Origin: Klenkia soli
GTDB lineage: Bacteria > Actinomycetota > Actinomycetes > Mycobacteriales > Geodermatophilaceae
Direction: 5' to 3'
Length of the DNA: 64,000 nt
Assembly: GCF_900103975.1 (NCBI RefSeq)
Contig: NZ_FNIR01000004.1
Location: forward strand, 310,001-374,000
Shown: in pieces, positions 54,836 to 62,003 of the stretch
Layout of the letters: each line of letters begins with the position of its first letter
Numbering within the stretch: position 1 is the stretch's first letter
Notes under the pieces: generated by a model
The model's database searches: none
What the model saw: the letters and a program-made list of their open reading frames with translations, nothing else
What the model was told of the DNA's origin: nothing
Program-made: the position numbers and the translations under genes

Positions 54836-56121
54836 ACCGGTCCGTCCCCGCACTGGCTCTGCCGGCGCTGGTGGTGCTGGCGGCGGAGCCGCTGTACCTG
54901 CTGGTCGACACCGCGGTCATCGGGCACCTGGGCACGGTGCAGCTGGGCGGTCTCGCCGTCGGCGGGGGCCTGCTGGCCCCGGTCGTCGGCCTGCTCAACT
55001 TCCTGGCCTACGGGACGACGGCGCGCGCCGCCCGCCGCGCGGGAGCCGGCGACCGGGCCGGTGCGGTCGCCGAGGGCGTGCAGGCCACCTGGTTGGCGCT
55101 GGGCATCGGCCTGCTCGGTGTCCTGGGCTTCCAGCTGGCCGCCGGACCCCTGACCCGGGTGCTGGCCGGTGGTGCGGGCCCGGTGGCGACCGCGGCCGAG
55201 GGGTGGCTGCGGATCGCCGTCCTCGGGCTGCCGATGCTGCTGGTGGCGCTGGCCGGCAACGGGTGGCTGCGCGGGGTGGCCGAGCTGCGTCGCCCGGTGC
55301 GGTTCGTGGTGGCGGGCAGCCTGGTGAGCCTCGTGCTCAACCCGCTGCTGGTGTACCCGGCCGGTCTCGGGCTGGAGGGTTCGGCCGTGGCCAACGTGGC
55401 CGGCCAGTCGGTCTCGGCGGCGCTGTTCCTGGCCACCCTGCGCCGGGAGCGGGTGCCGATGCGGCCCCGGCTGCCCGCCGTGCTCGCCCAGCTGACGATC
55501 GGTCGGGACCTGCTGCTGCGCGCCGCGGTCCTGCAGGGGGCGTTCGCGGTCGCCGCGGCCGTGGTGGCCCGGTCGAGCACCGCCGAGCTGGGTGCCCACC
55601 AGATCGCGCTGCAGCTGTGGCTGTTCCTGGCCCTGGTGCTGGACGCCTACGCGATCGCCGCGCAGACCCTGGTCGGCCAGGCCCTGGGGGCCGGCCGGGT
55701 GGCCGATGCGCGGGGGTCGGCCCTGCGGGTGGTGTGGTGGGGCCTGGGCACCGGCGTGGTGGTCGCCGTCGTCCTGGTGCTGGTCCGGCCGGTGCTGGTG
55801 CCGTTGTTCACCGCCGACCCCGCGGTGCTGGCCCAGGCATCGGTCGTCTGGTGGTTCCTGGCTGCGATGCAGCCGCTGGCCGGCGTGGTCTTCGCCCTGG
55901 ACGGCGTCCTCATGGGGGCGGGCGACGTCGGGTACCTGCGCACGGTCACCATCGGTGCGGCGCTGGTCGGGTTCGTCCCGCTCTCGCTGCTGTCGGTGCC
56001 GCTGGGGTGGGGGCTCGCCGGCGTGTGGAGCGGCCTGACGCTGTTCGTCGTGCTGCGCCTGGTGGGTGTGGTGGCCCGGGTGTCCGGTGACCGGTGGACC
56101 TCTGCGACGGTGGTCCGGTGA
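54832..56121 (+). CDS. MATE-family efflux transporter (DinF-like)
   Basis: 429 residues with about twelve membrane helices. The N-terminal LALPALVVLAAEPLYLLVDTAVIGHLG is typical of DinF-like MATE proteins. These export cationic or toxic compounds by sodium or proton exchange; the substrate is unknown. It lies between nrnA and truB as in mycobacteria, with 4-bp overlaps on both sides. Confidence 0.92.
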   Translation: MNRSVPALALPALVVLAAEPLYLLVDTAVIGHLGTVQLGGLAVGGGLLAPVVGLLNFLAYGTTARAARRAGAGDRAGAVAEGVQATWLALGIGLLGVLGFQLAAGPLTRVLAGGAGPVATAAEGWLRIAVLGLPMLLVALAGNGWLRGVAELRRPVRFVVAGSLVSLVLNPLLVYPAGLGLEGSAVANVAGQSVSAALFLATLRRERVPMRPRLPAVLAQLTIGRDLLLRAAVLQGAFAVAAAVVARSSTAELGAHQIALQLWLFLALVLDAYAIAAQTLVGQALGAGRVADARGSALRVVWWGLGTGVVVAVVLVLVRPVLVPLFTADPAVLAQASVVWWFLAAMQPLAGVVFALDGVLMGAGDVGYLRTVTIGAALVGFVPLSLLSVPLGWGLAGVWSGLTLFVVLRLVGVVARVSGDRWTSATVVR

Positions 56122-57032
56122 GCCCCCGCAAGCCCGACGCCGACGTCCCGCCCGGTCTGCTGGTGGTCGACAAGCAGCCCGGCATGACCTCCCACGACGT
56201 GGTCGCCCGCGCCCGGCGGGCGTTGTCGGTGCGCAAGGTCGGCCACGCCGGCACCCTGGACCCGATGGCCACCGGCGTGCTGGTGCTCGGCGTGGGTGCC
56301 GCCACCCGGTTGCTGGGCCACCTGTCGGGCACCGACAAGAGCTATGCGGCGACCGTCCGGTTCGGGCAGACCACGGTCACCGACGACCGCGAGGGCGACG
56401 TCCTCACGACCACGTCGGCGGCGGCCCTGACCGAGGACGACGTCCGGGCCGCGCTGGCCGCCCAGACCGGCGCGCTGCAGCAGGTCCCGTCCTCGGTCAG
56501 CGCGGTGAAGGTCGACGGCGTCCGCTCCTACGACCGGGTGCGGGCCGGCGAGGAGTTCGAGCTGGCCGCGCGGTCGGTGACCGTGCACGCCCTCGACGTC
56601 CACGCGGTCCGCCGGCCCACCGCCGACCTGGTCGACGTGGACGTCGACGTCACCTGCTCCACCGGCACCTACATCCGGGCCATCGCGCGGGACGCCGGGG
56701 CCGCGCTGGGGGTGGGCGGACACCTCACCGCCCTGCGCCGCACCCGCTCGGGCCCCTTCGACGCGGCCGTCGCCCGAGCGGTCGAGGAGGCCGCCGCCGC
56801 GCTGCTCGCCGGCAGCGGGCCGGGCTTCGTGCCGCTCACCGAGGCCGCCCGCGCCGTGTTCCCCGAGCGCGCGGTCACCGCGGCGGAGGCCGTCGACCTC
56901 GGGCACGGCAAGCGCATCCCCGCGACCGGGACGCCGGGTCTGCACGCCGCCGTCGACCCCGACGGCCGGCTGGTCGCCCTGGTCGAGGACGCCGGGCAGA
57001 CCGCTCGGGTCACCGTGGGCTTCCCCGGCTGA
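56118..57032 (+). CDS. truB: tRNA pseudouridine-55 synthase TruB
   Basis: 304 residues. GLLVVDKQPGMTSHDVV and the catalytic-Asp motif KVGHAGTLDPMATGVLVLGVGAATRLL are diagnostic, with the actinobacterial C-terminal domain. It isomerises U55 in the T-loop of tRNAs. GTG at 56118 overlaps the MATE stop by 4 bp. The last 23 bp overlap the convergent permease gene. Confidence 0.96.
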   Translation: MSPRKPDADVPPGLLVVDKQPGMTSHDVVARARRALSVRKVGHAGTLDPMATGVLVLGVGAATRLLGHLSGTDKSYAATVRFGQTTVTDDREGDVLTTTSAAALTEDDVRAALAAQTGALQQVPSSVSAVKVDGVRSYDRVRAGEEFELAARSVTVHALDVHAVRRPTADLVDVDVDVTCSTGTYIRAIARDAGAALGVGGHLTALRRTRSGPFDAAVARAVEEAAAALLAGSGPGFVPLTEAARAVFPERAVTAAEAVDLGHGKRIPATGTPGLHAAVDPDGRLVALVEDAGQTARVTVGFPG

Positions 57033-57831
57033 GCCGTCCCCGCGCGGCCAGCAGCAGCACGCCGACCACGGTCAGCACCAGCCCGACGACCAGGGCCGGG
57101 ACCCAGCCCGGCCGCACCCGGTCGCCCAGCAGCAGCAGGCCCACCAGCCCGGGCACCACCACCTGGGTCACCGACAGCACCGCGGTCACGGCGCCGACCG
57201 CCCCCTCCCGCAGGGCGGTGGCCACCCAGAGCGTCCCCACCAGGCCGTAGACCGCCACCGCGTACGCCAGCGGTTCCGCGGCCAGCTCGAGCACCGAGCC
57301 CCACCCGGTGGAGCGCACGTGCAGCGCGCGCACGGACAGCGCCACCCCGCCGTAGGCCAGGCCGGCCAGGGCCGCGGTCCGCAGGGCGGACGTGGAGCGG
57401 CGCACCGGCTCCAGGGCGAGCAGGGCCAGCACAGCCCCGGTCAGCAGCACCGGGGCGGCAGCCGCGGGCAGCACCTCCGCCCGGCCCGGCCGCGCGGACG
57501 CGGCCACGACGACCAGCCCGGTCACCACCGCGACCACCCCGGTCAGCTGGCGGCCGGGGAGGTCCCGCACCCGCCCGCGGCGTCCGGCGACCGTGGTGAC
57601 GGCGACGGAGCCGGCCAGCACCGACTGCACGGTGACCACGGGCAGCGACCGCAGCGCGACCACGGACAGCACCCAGCCCACCGCGTCGAGCAGGAGGCCG
57701 CCGAGGTAGACCGGCTGGGTGGCCAACGGTCGGCCCGGGCGCACCCGCCGGCTGCCCTCGGCCTCCAGGAGGGAGGCGGCGCTGTTGACGAGCATGGCCA
57801 GGACGGCCGCAGCCACGGCGAGCTCCGTCAC
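57010..57831 (-). CDS. DMT-superfamily multi-pass membrane protein
   Basis: 273 residues with eight or nine hydrophobic helices in the arrangement of EamA/DMT permeases (two repeats of four or five helices; LEAEGSRRVRPGRPL between helices 1 and 2). Its function and substrate are unknown. GTG start at 57831. Located between truB and the MhuD-like gene, outside the conserved rimP-truB operon and on the opposite strand. Confidence 0.72.
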   Translation of the reverse strand: MTELAVAAAVLAMLVNSAASLLEAEGSRRVRPGRPLATQPVYLGGLLLDAVGWVLSVVALRSLPVVTVQSVLAGSVAVTTVAGRRGRVRDLPGRQLTGVVAVVTGLVVVAASARPGRAEVLPAAAAPVLLTGAVLALLALEPVRRSTSALRTAALAGLAYGGVALSVRALHVRSTGWGSVLELAAEPLAYAVAVYGLVGTLWVATALREGAVGAVTAVLSVTQVVVPGLVGLLLLGDRVRPGWVPALVVGLVLTVVGVLLLAARGRLSRGSPR

Positions 57832-57881
57832 CCGTCCCCCGTCCGGAGGCCGCCGTCCGCGGCGGAGCAGGATGAGCTGCC

Positions 57882-58208
57882 ATGAGCGTCGTGAAGATCA
57901 ACGTCCTGACCGTGCCGGCCGAGGCCCGGGAGCGCCTGGAGCAGCGCTTCGCGAACCGGGCCGGGGCCGTCGAGTCCTCGGACGGGTTCGAGTGGTTCGA
58001 GCTGCTCCGGCCGGTCGAGGGCACCGACGACTACCTCGTCTACACCCGCTGGCGCAGCGAGGCCGACTTCCAGGCGTGGCAGGACGGTCAGGACTTCGCC
58101 CGCGGTCACGCGCAGGCGCGGTCGGACGCCGGCGGGCAGGGGCCGGCCGCCACGGGGTCGACGGTGTGGTCCTTCGAGGTGGTCACGCAGGCGTCCCCGA
58201 CGGCGTGA
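57882..58208 (+). CDS. IsdG/MhuD-type haem-degrading monooxygenase
   Basis: 108 residues of the antibiotic-monooxygenase (ABM) fold. It matches the mycobacterial haem oxygenase MhuD in length and key residues: N7 (VVKINV), W66 and a His at 76 (MhuD uses N7, W66, H75). The start MSVVKIN is nearly the same. MhuD degrades haem to release iron without CO. The ABM fold is also used by unrelated oxygenases, so haem activity is an inference from those residues. Convergent with the alpha/beta hydrolase (26-bp overlap). No haem-uptake genes are nearby. Confidence 0.82.
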   Translation: MSVVKINVLTVPAEARERLEQRFANRAGAVESSDGFEWFELLRPVEGTDDYLVYTRWRSEADFQAWQDGQDFARGHAQARSDAGGQGPAATGSTVWSFEVVTQASPTA

Positions 58209-59169
58209 GCGGGTCGGCCTCGGCGGCGTCCTCGATCCTCGTCGCACCGCGGACGGCGGCGGCCCAGCGTTCCTCGCGCTCGGCCGGCGTGAGCACCTGG
58301 TCCGCCGTCGTCGCCACGAAGTCGGTGACGACGGCGGCGAACCGGCCCGGGTCGTCGACCTGCGGGAAGTGCCCGGCCCCGGCGAAGACCTCCAGCCGGC
58401 TGCCGGGCAGCAGCGCGTGCAGCTCGTGGGCGTGCCGCACGGGGATGACGGCGTCGGCGGCGCCCCAGACCAGCAGCAGCGGGAGGGCCTCGGCGAGGTA
58501 GACCCGGTCGGCGGCGCTCACCCGCTGACCACCGGAGTCGAGCACCGCCCGCGCCGTGTGCACGAAGGCGGCCCGGGCGTCGGCGTCGGCCAGGGTGTCC
58601 AACCCGGTGACCACCTGCGTCGTACCCGGCGGGGTCCAGCGCTGCAGCGGCCGGAGCACCTGGCGGCCGGCCGCCCGGGTGAAGCGGTTGAACACCGCCG
58701 GCAGCACCCACTCCGCGCCGGGCAGGGTCACCGCGCGGAGGGCGGGGGACACGTCCCGGCCCAGACCGCCGGAGTCCACCAGCACCAACCGCTCGACCAG
58801 CCCGGGGAACTGGTGGGCGAACTGCAGCGCGACACCACCGCCCAGGCTGTGGCCCACCACCGTGGCCGACCCGGCACCCAGCACGGTCAGCAGGTCCCGC
58901 GCCTGGGTGGCGAAGGACCCCAGGCTGTAGTCGCCGGGCGGCTTCTCGGACTCCCCGTGGCCCATGAGGTCCGGTGCGACCACCCGGTGGGTGCGGGCCA
59001 GCTCGTCCAGCGCCGGCCCGAAGCTGGCGCCGGACCCGAGCAGCCCGTGCACGAGGAGCAGCACCGGCCCCTGCGTGCCGCCGATGCGGGCGTGCAGGTC
59101 GTGGCCGTGCAGGCGGACCCGGACCCGGCGGACGCGGGTCGAGGTCCAGGGTGTGTCCGCGGGTGACAT
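58183..59169 (-). CDS. Alpha/beta hydrolase fold protein
   Basis: 328 residues. Catalytic triad: Ser in VVGHSLGGG, Asp in WGAADAVIP and His in GAGHFPQVDDP. HGLLGSG supplies the oxyanion hole. It could be an esterase, lactonase or epoxide hydrolase; the C-terminal 50 residues are extra. ATG at 59169 is selected because TAGGCT lies seven bases upstream on the minus strand, although the frame remains open further. Divergent from ilvE (about 100 bp). Confidence 0.88.
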   Translation of the reverse strand: MSPADTPWTSTRVRRVRVRLHGHDLHARIGGTQGPVLLLVHGLLGSGASFGPALDELARTHRVVAPDLMGHGESEKPPGDYSLGSFATQARDLLTVLGAGSATVVGHSLGGGVALQFAHQFPGLVERLVLVDSGGLGRDVSPALRAVTLPGAEWVLPAVFNRFTRAAGRQVLRPLQRWTPPGTTQVVTGLDTLADADARAAFVHTARAVLDSGGQRVSAADRVYLAEALPLLLVWGAADAVIPVRHAHELHALLPGSRLEVFAGAGHFPQVDDPGRFAAVVTDFVATTADQVLTPAEREERWAAAVRGATRIEDAAEADPLTPSGTPA

Positions 59170-59176
59170 GCACCCG

Positions 59177-59182
59177 AGCCTA
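59177..59182 (-). promoter_or_regulatory. Candidate -10 of leaderless alpha/beta hydrolase promoter
   Basis: On the minus strand TAGGCT is followed by seven bases and the ATG at 59169, the same arrangement as the SPOUT methyltransferase at 34927-34940. Confidence 0.55.
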
Positions 59183-59217
59183 GGTCCGCGGTGGGCGCCC
59201 GGCCGGGGGAGCGGGAC

Positions 59218-59223
59218 TAGTCT
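59218..59223 (+). promoter_or_regulatory. Candidate -10 for ilvE
   Basis: TAGTCT, 50 bp before the ilvE ATG, in the divergent gap. A transcript from here would have a leader of about 45 nt with a Shine-Dalgarno. No riboswitch or attenuator is recognised. Confidence 0.45.
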
Positions 59224-59273
59224 CGGGCTGTCGGGCACGGGCCCGACGTCGTCCCCGATCCGAAGTGGGAGCC

Positions 59274-60419
59274 ATGACCGACACGCTCAGCCCCAGCCAC
59301 ACCTCCTCGCGCACCTTCGCCGAGGGCGTGCCGGTGGTGGTGGAGCAGGCGCCCCGCCGTTCGGCCGCCGAGCGCGAGCAGCTGCTGGCCGACCCGGGCT
59401 TCGGCAAGGTCTTCACCGACCACATGGTCATCGCCCGCTACGTCGCCGGCCGCGGCTGGACCGAGGCGAAGCTGACCGGCTACGCCCCGCTGCAGCTGGA
59501 CCCCAGCACCGCCGCGCTGCACTACGCGCAGTCGATCTTCGAGGGTCTGAAGGCCTACGCCCAGCCCGACGGGTCGGTCTCGATCTTCCGGCCCGAGCAG
59601 AACGCCGCCCGCATGGCCCGCGGCGCCGTCCGCATGGCGATGCCGCCGGTCCCGGCCGAGGGGTTCGTCGCCGCCGTCGACGCCCTGGTCGACGCCGACC
59701 GCGACTGGGTGCCCACCGGCCCGGACCAGACCCTCTACATCCGGCCCTACCAGCTGGCCGTCGAGCCGTTCCTGGGTGTGCGGCCGGCGTCGGAGTACCT
59801 GTTCGTGGTCATCGCCAGCCCGGCCGGCGCCTACTTCCCGCGCGGTGTCCAGCCGGTGTCGGTCTACCTGTCCGAGGACTACATCCGGGCCGCCCCCGGC
59901 GGCACCGGCGACGTCAAGTGCGCCGGCAACTACGCCGCCAGCCTGCTGGCCCAGGAGCAGGCCATCGCGGCCGGCTGCGACCAGGTCGTGTGGCTGGACG
60001 CCGTGGAGAAGAAGTACGTCGAGGAGATGGGCGGGATGAACCTGTTCTTCGTCCTGGGCTCGGGTGCCGACGCCGAGCTGGTCACCCCCGAGCTCACCGG
60101 CACCCTGCTGCCGGGCATCACCCGCGAGTCGCTGGTCACCGTGGCGCAGGAGCTGGGCCACCGGGTGACCGAGCGCAAGTTCTCGGTCGAGGAGTGGCGC
60201 GCCGGGGTGGCCGACGGGTCGATCACCGAGACCTTCGCCTGCGGCACGGCCGCGGTCATCACCCCGGTCGGCGACGTCAAGGCCCGCACCGGTGACTTCT
60301 CGGTGGGCGACGGCACGCCGGGCACCGTCACGATGGCGCTGCGCGAGCGGCTGCTGGACATCCAGCACGGCCGGGTCGCCGACGACCACGGCTGGCGGCA
60401 CACCGTCACCGCGGGCTGA
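59274..60419 (+). CDS. ilvE: Branched-chain amino acid aminotransferase
   Basis: 381 residues, fold-type IV PLP enzyme. The PLP lysine lies in GGTGDVKCAGNYAAS, and SIFEGLKAYAQPDGSV and GTAAVITPVG (phosphate binding) are typical. It interconverts leucine, isoleucine and valine with their 2-oxoacids. ATG at 59274 with GGGAG upstream; GTG at 59265 is an alternative. Next to ribF by position only. Confidence 0.96.
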   Translation: MTDTLSPSHTSSRTFAEGVPVVVEQAPRRSAAEREQLLADPGFGKVFTDHMVIARYVAGRGWTEAKLTGYAPLQLDPSTAALHYAQSIFEGLKAYAQPDGSVSIFRPEQNAARMARGAVRMAMPPVPAEGFVAAVDALVDADRDWVPTGPDQTLYIRPYQLAVEPFLGVRPASEYLFVVIASPAGAYFPRGVQPVSVYLSEDYIRAAPGGTGDVKCAGNYAASLLAQEQAIAAGCDQVVWLDAVEKKYVEEMGGMNLFFVLGSGADAELVTPELTGTLLPGITRESLVTVAQELGHRVTERKFSVEEWRAGVADGSITETFACGTAAVITPVGDVKARTGDFSVGDGTPGTVTMALRERLLDIQHGRVADDHGWRHTVTAG

Positions 60420-60421
60420 GC

Positions 60422-61381
60422 GTGCGGCGCTGGCGCGGCCTGGAGGCCACCCCGGGTGACCTCGGGCGGACCGTGGTCACGGTCGGCATGTACGACGGGG
60501 TGCACCGGGGGCACCAGCAGCTCATCGGTGCGGCGGTGGCCCGGGCGCGGAGCCTGGGCCGCCCCGCGCTGCTGCTGACCTTCGACCCGCACCCGGCCGA
60601 GGTGGTCCGGCCGGGCTCGCACCCGGCGATCCTGACGTCGGGGGACCGCAAGGCCGAGCTGGTCGCCGAGCTCGGCGTCGACGCCATGTGCGTGCTGCCC
60701 TTCACCCCCGAGTTCAGCCGGCTGTCGCCGGAGTCGTTCACCCACACCGTGCTGGTCGAGCACCTGCACGCCGCGGCCGTGGTGGTGGGCGAGAACTTCA
60801 GCTACGGCCACCGTGCGGCCGGCGACGTCGCGTCGCTGACCCGTGAGGGGCGCCGGTTCGGCTTCGCGGTCGAGGGCCTGGACCTCGCCGCCGACACCGC
60901 CGGCGGGGGAGAGGTGACCATCTCCTCCACCTACATCCGGGCCAGCGTCGCCGCCGGCGACCTGGGTGCGGCGGCCCGGGCGCTGGGGCGGCCGCACCGG
61001 GTGGACGGCGTCGTCGTCAAGGGCGACCAGCGCGGGCGCGACCTCGGGTACCCGACCGCGAACGTGGAGTCCCCGCCCTACACGGCGGTCCCCGCCGACG
61101 GCGTCTACGCCGGTCACCTGGTGCGCCGCGACCCCCGCGGCGGCAGCGGCGAGCGCTTCCCCGCGGCGATCTCCGTGGGCACCAACCCCACCTTCCAGGG
61201 CACCCGCCGCACCGTGGAGGCGTTCCTGCTCGACTGGACCGGCGACCTCTACGGCGAGCACGTCGGCGTCGAGTTCGCCGAACGGCTGCGCCCGATGGTG
61301 GCCTACACCGGCGTCGAGGCCCTGATCGCCCAGATGGACCAGGACGTGCTCGACACCCGTCGGGTCCTGGGCACCGTGTAA
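60422..61381 (+). CDS. ribF: Bifunctional riboflavin kinase/FAD synthetase
   Basis: 319 residues. The N-terminal FMN adenylyltransferase has GMYDGVHRGHQQLI and ISSTYIR. The C-terminal riboflavin kinase has the motif YPTANVESP and the DGVYAG segment. It makes FMN and FAD. GTG start 2 bp after ilvE. No FMN riboswitch is seen upstream, which is expected for ribF as opposed to riboflavin synthesis genes. In the usual order truB-ribF-rpsO-pnp; here four genes separate it from truB. Confidence 0.96.
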   Translation: MRRWRGLEATPGDLGRTVVTVGMYDGVHRGHQQLIGAAVARARSLGRPALLLTFDPHPAEVVRPGSHPAILTSGDRKAELVAELGVDAMCVLPFTPEFSRLSPESFTHTVLVEHLHAAAVVVGENFSYGHRAAGDVASLTREGRRFGFAVEGLDLAADTAGGGEVTISSTYIRASVAAGDLGAAARALGRPHRVDGVVVKGDQRGRDLGYPTANVESPPYTAVPADGVYAGHLVRRDPRGGSGERFPAAISVGTNPTFQGTRRTVEAFLLDWTGDLYGEHVGVEFAERLRPMVAYTGVEALIAQMDQDVLDTRRVLGTV

Positions 61382-61472
61382 CCTGGGGTGACCGCCGGGC
61401 GACCGGCGGGTGTGCATGCTGCCCCCGTGACACCGACCGGGGGCCACACGTGACCTGCCCAGGAGGCACCAT

Positions 61473-61742
61473 ATGGCGCTCGACAGCGCGACGAAGAAGC
61501 AGATCATGACCGAGTACGCCACGGTCGAGAGCGACACCGGGTCCCCCGAGGTGCAGGTCGCGATGCTGACCCGACGGATCAGCGACCTGACCGAGCACCT
61601 GAAGATGCACAAGCACGACCACCACAGCCGGCGGGGCCTGCTCCTGCTGGTCGGCCGACGTCGTCGGCTGCTGAACTACCTGGCCAAGACCGACATCAAC
61701 CGGTACCGCTCGCTCATCGAGCGGCTCGGCCTGCGCCGCTAG
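61473..61742 (+). CDS. rpsO: 30S ribosomal protein S15
   Basis: 89 residues, standard S15: [44 protein letters not shown], then [27 protein letters not shown] at 61473 with AGGAGG upstream. A CATGCT -10-like element at 61415-61420 may be its promoter. It is followed by a strong terminator, then pnp. Confidence 0.98.
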   Translation: MALDSATKKQIMTEYATVESDTGSPEVQVAMLTRRISDLTEHLKMHKHDHHSRRGLLLLVGRRRRLLNYLAKTDINRYRSLIERLGLRR

Positions 61743-61748
61743 CCAGTC

Positions 61749-61784
61749 GAGGGGACCGCTCCGCACCGCGGAGTCGGTCCCCTC
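61749..61784 (+). terminator. Intrinsic terminator between rpsO and pnp
   Basis: GAGGGGACCG (61749-61758) pairs with CGGTCCCCTC (61775-61784), and CTCCGC/GCGGAG adds six more pairs with one bulged T. It is followed by ACTCG. In other bacteria the rpsO-pnp intergenic hairpin is also an RNase III processing site. Confidence 0.85.
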
Positions 61785-62003
61785 ACTCGTGCGGCACCCG
61801 TCGCACGGGCCCAGGCGGCCACGCCCGGCCCTGGTCGCGCGGCTTCCGCGCACGGCCCGGTCCTCGGTAGTGGCCCCCGGGATGCGGCTGGCGTACGCCC
61901 CGCAGCCCGAGGGCTTCGATCGAAGACCGGTCCCAGGGACCACCCGGTGCACCGCCGCCGAACCAAGAGGGCGCCGCCGCATGCGGCGCAGGAAGAGGAC
62001 ACG
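61785..62003 (+). promoter_or_regulatory. pnp leader with several palindromes and hairpins
   Basis: The 219-bp gap holds no supported gene. It contains GCGCGG/CCGCGC (61837-61842 with 61846-61851), a perfect 12-bp palindrome CTTCGATCGAAG (61914-61925) and GGTCCC-A-GGGACC (61929-61941). A hairpin GCGCCGC/GCGGCGC (61971-61977 with 61983-61989, 5-nt loop) lies directly before the pnp Shine-Dalgarno. PNPase autoregulates through a leader hairpin in E. coli; this arrangement would allow something similar. Confidence 0.5.

Noticed and set aside
59170-60421. Riboswitch or attenuator for ilvE or ribF
   Set aside because: No FMN or T-box motif and no leader peptide with branched-chain codons could be recognised; ribF starts 2 bp after ilvE.
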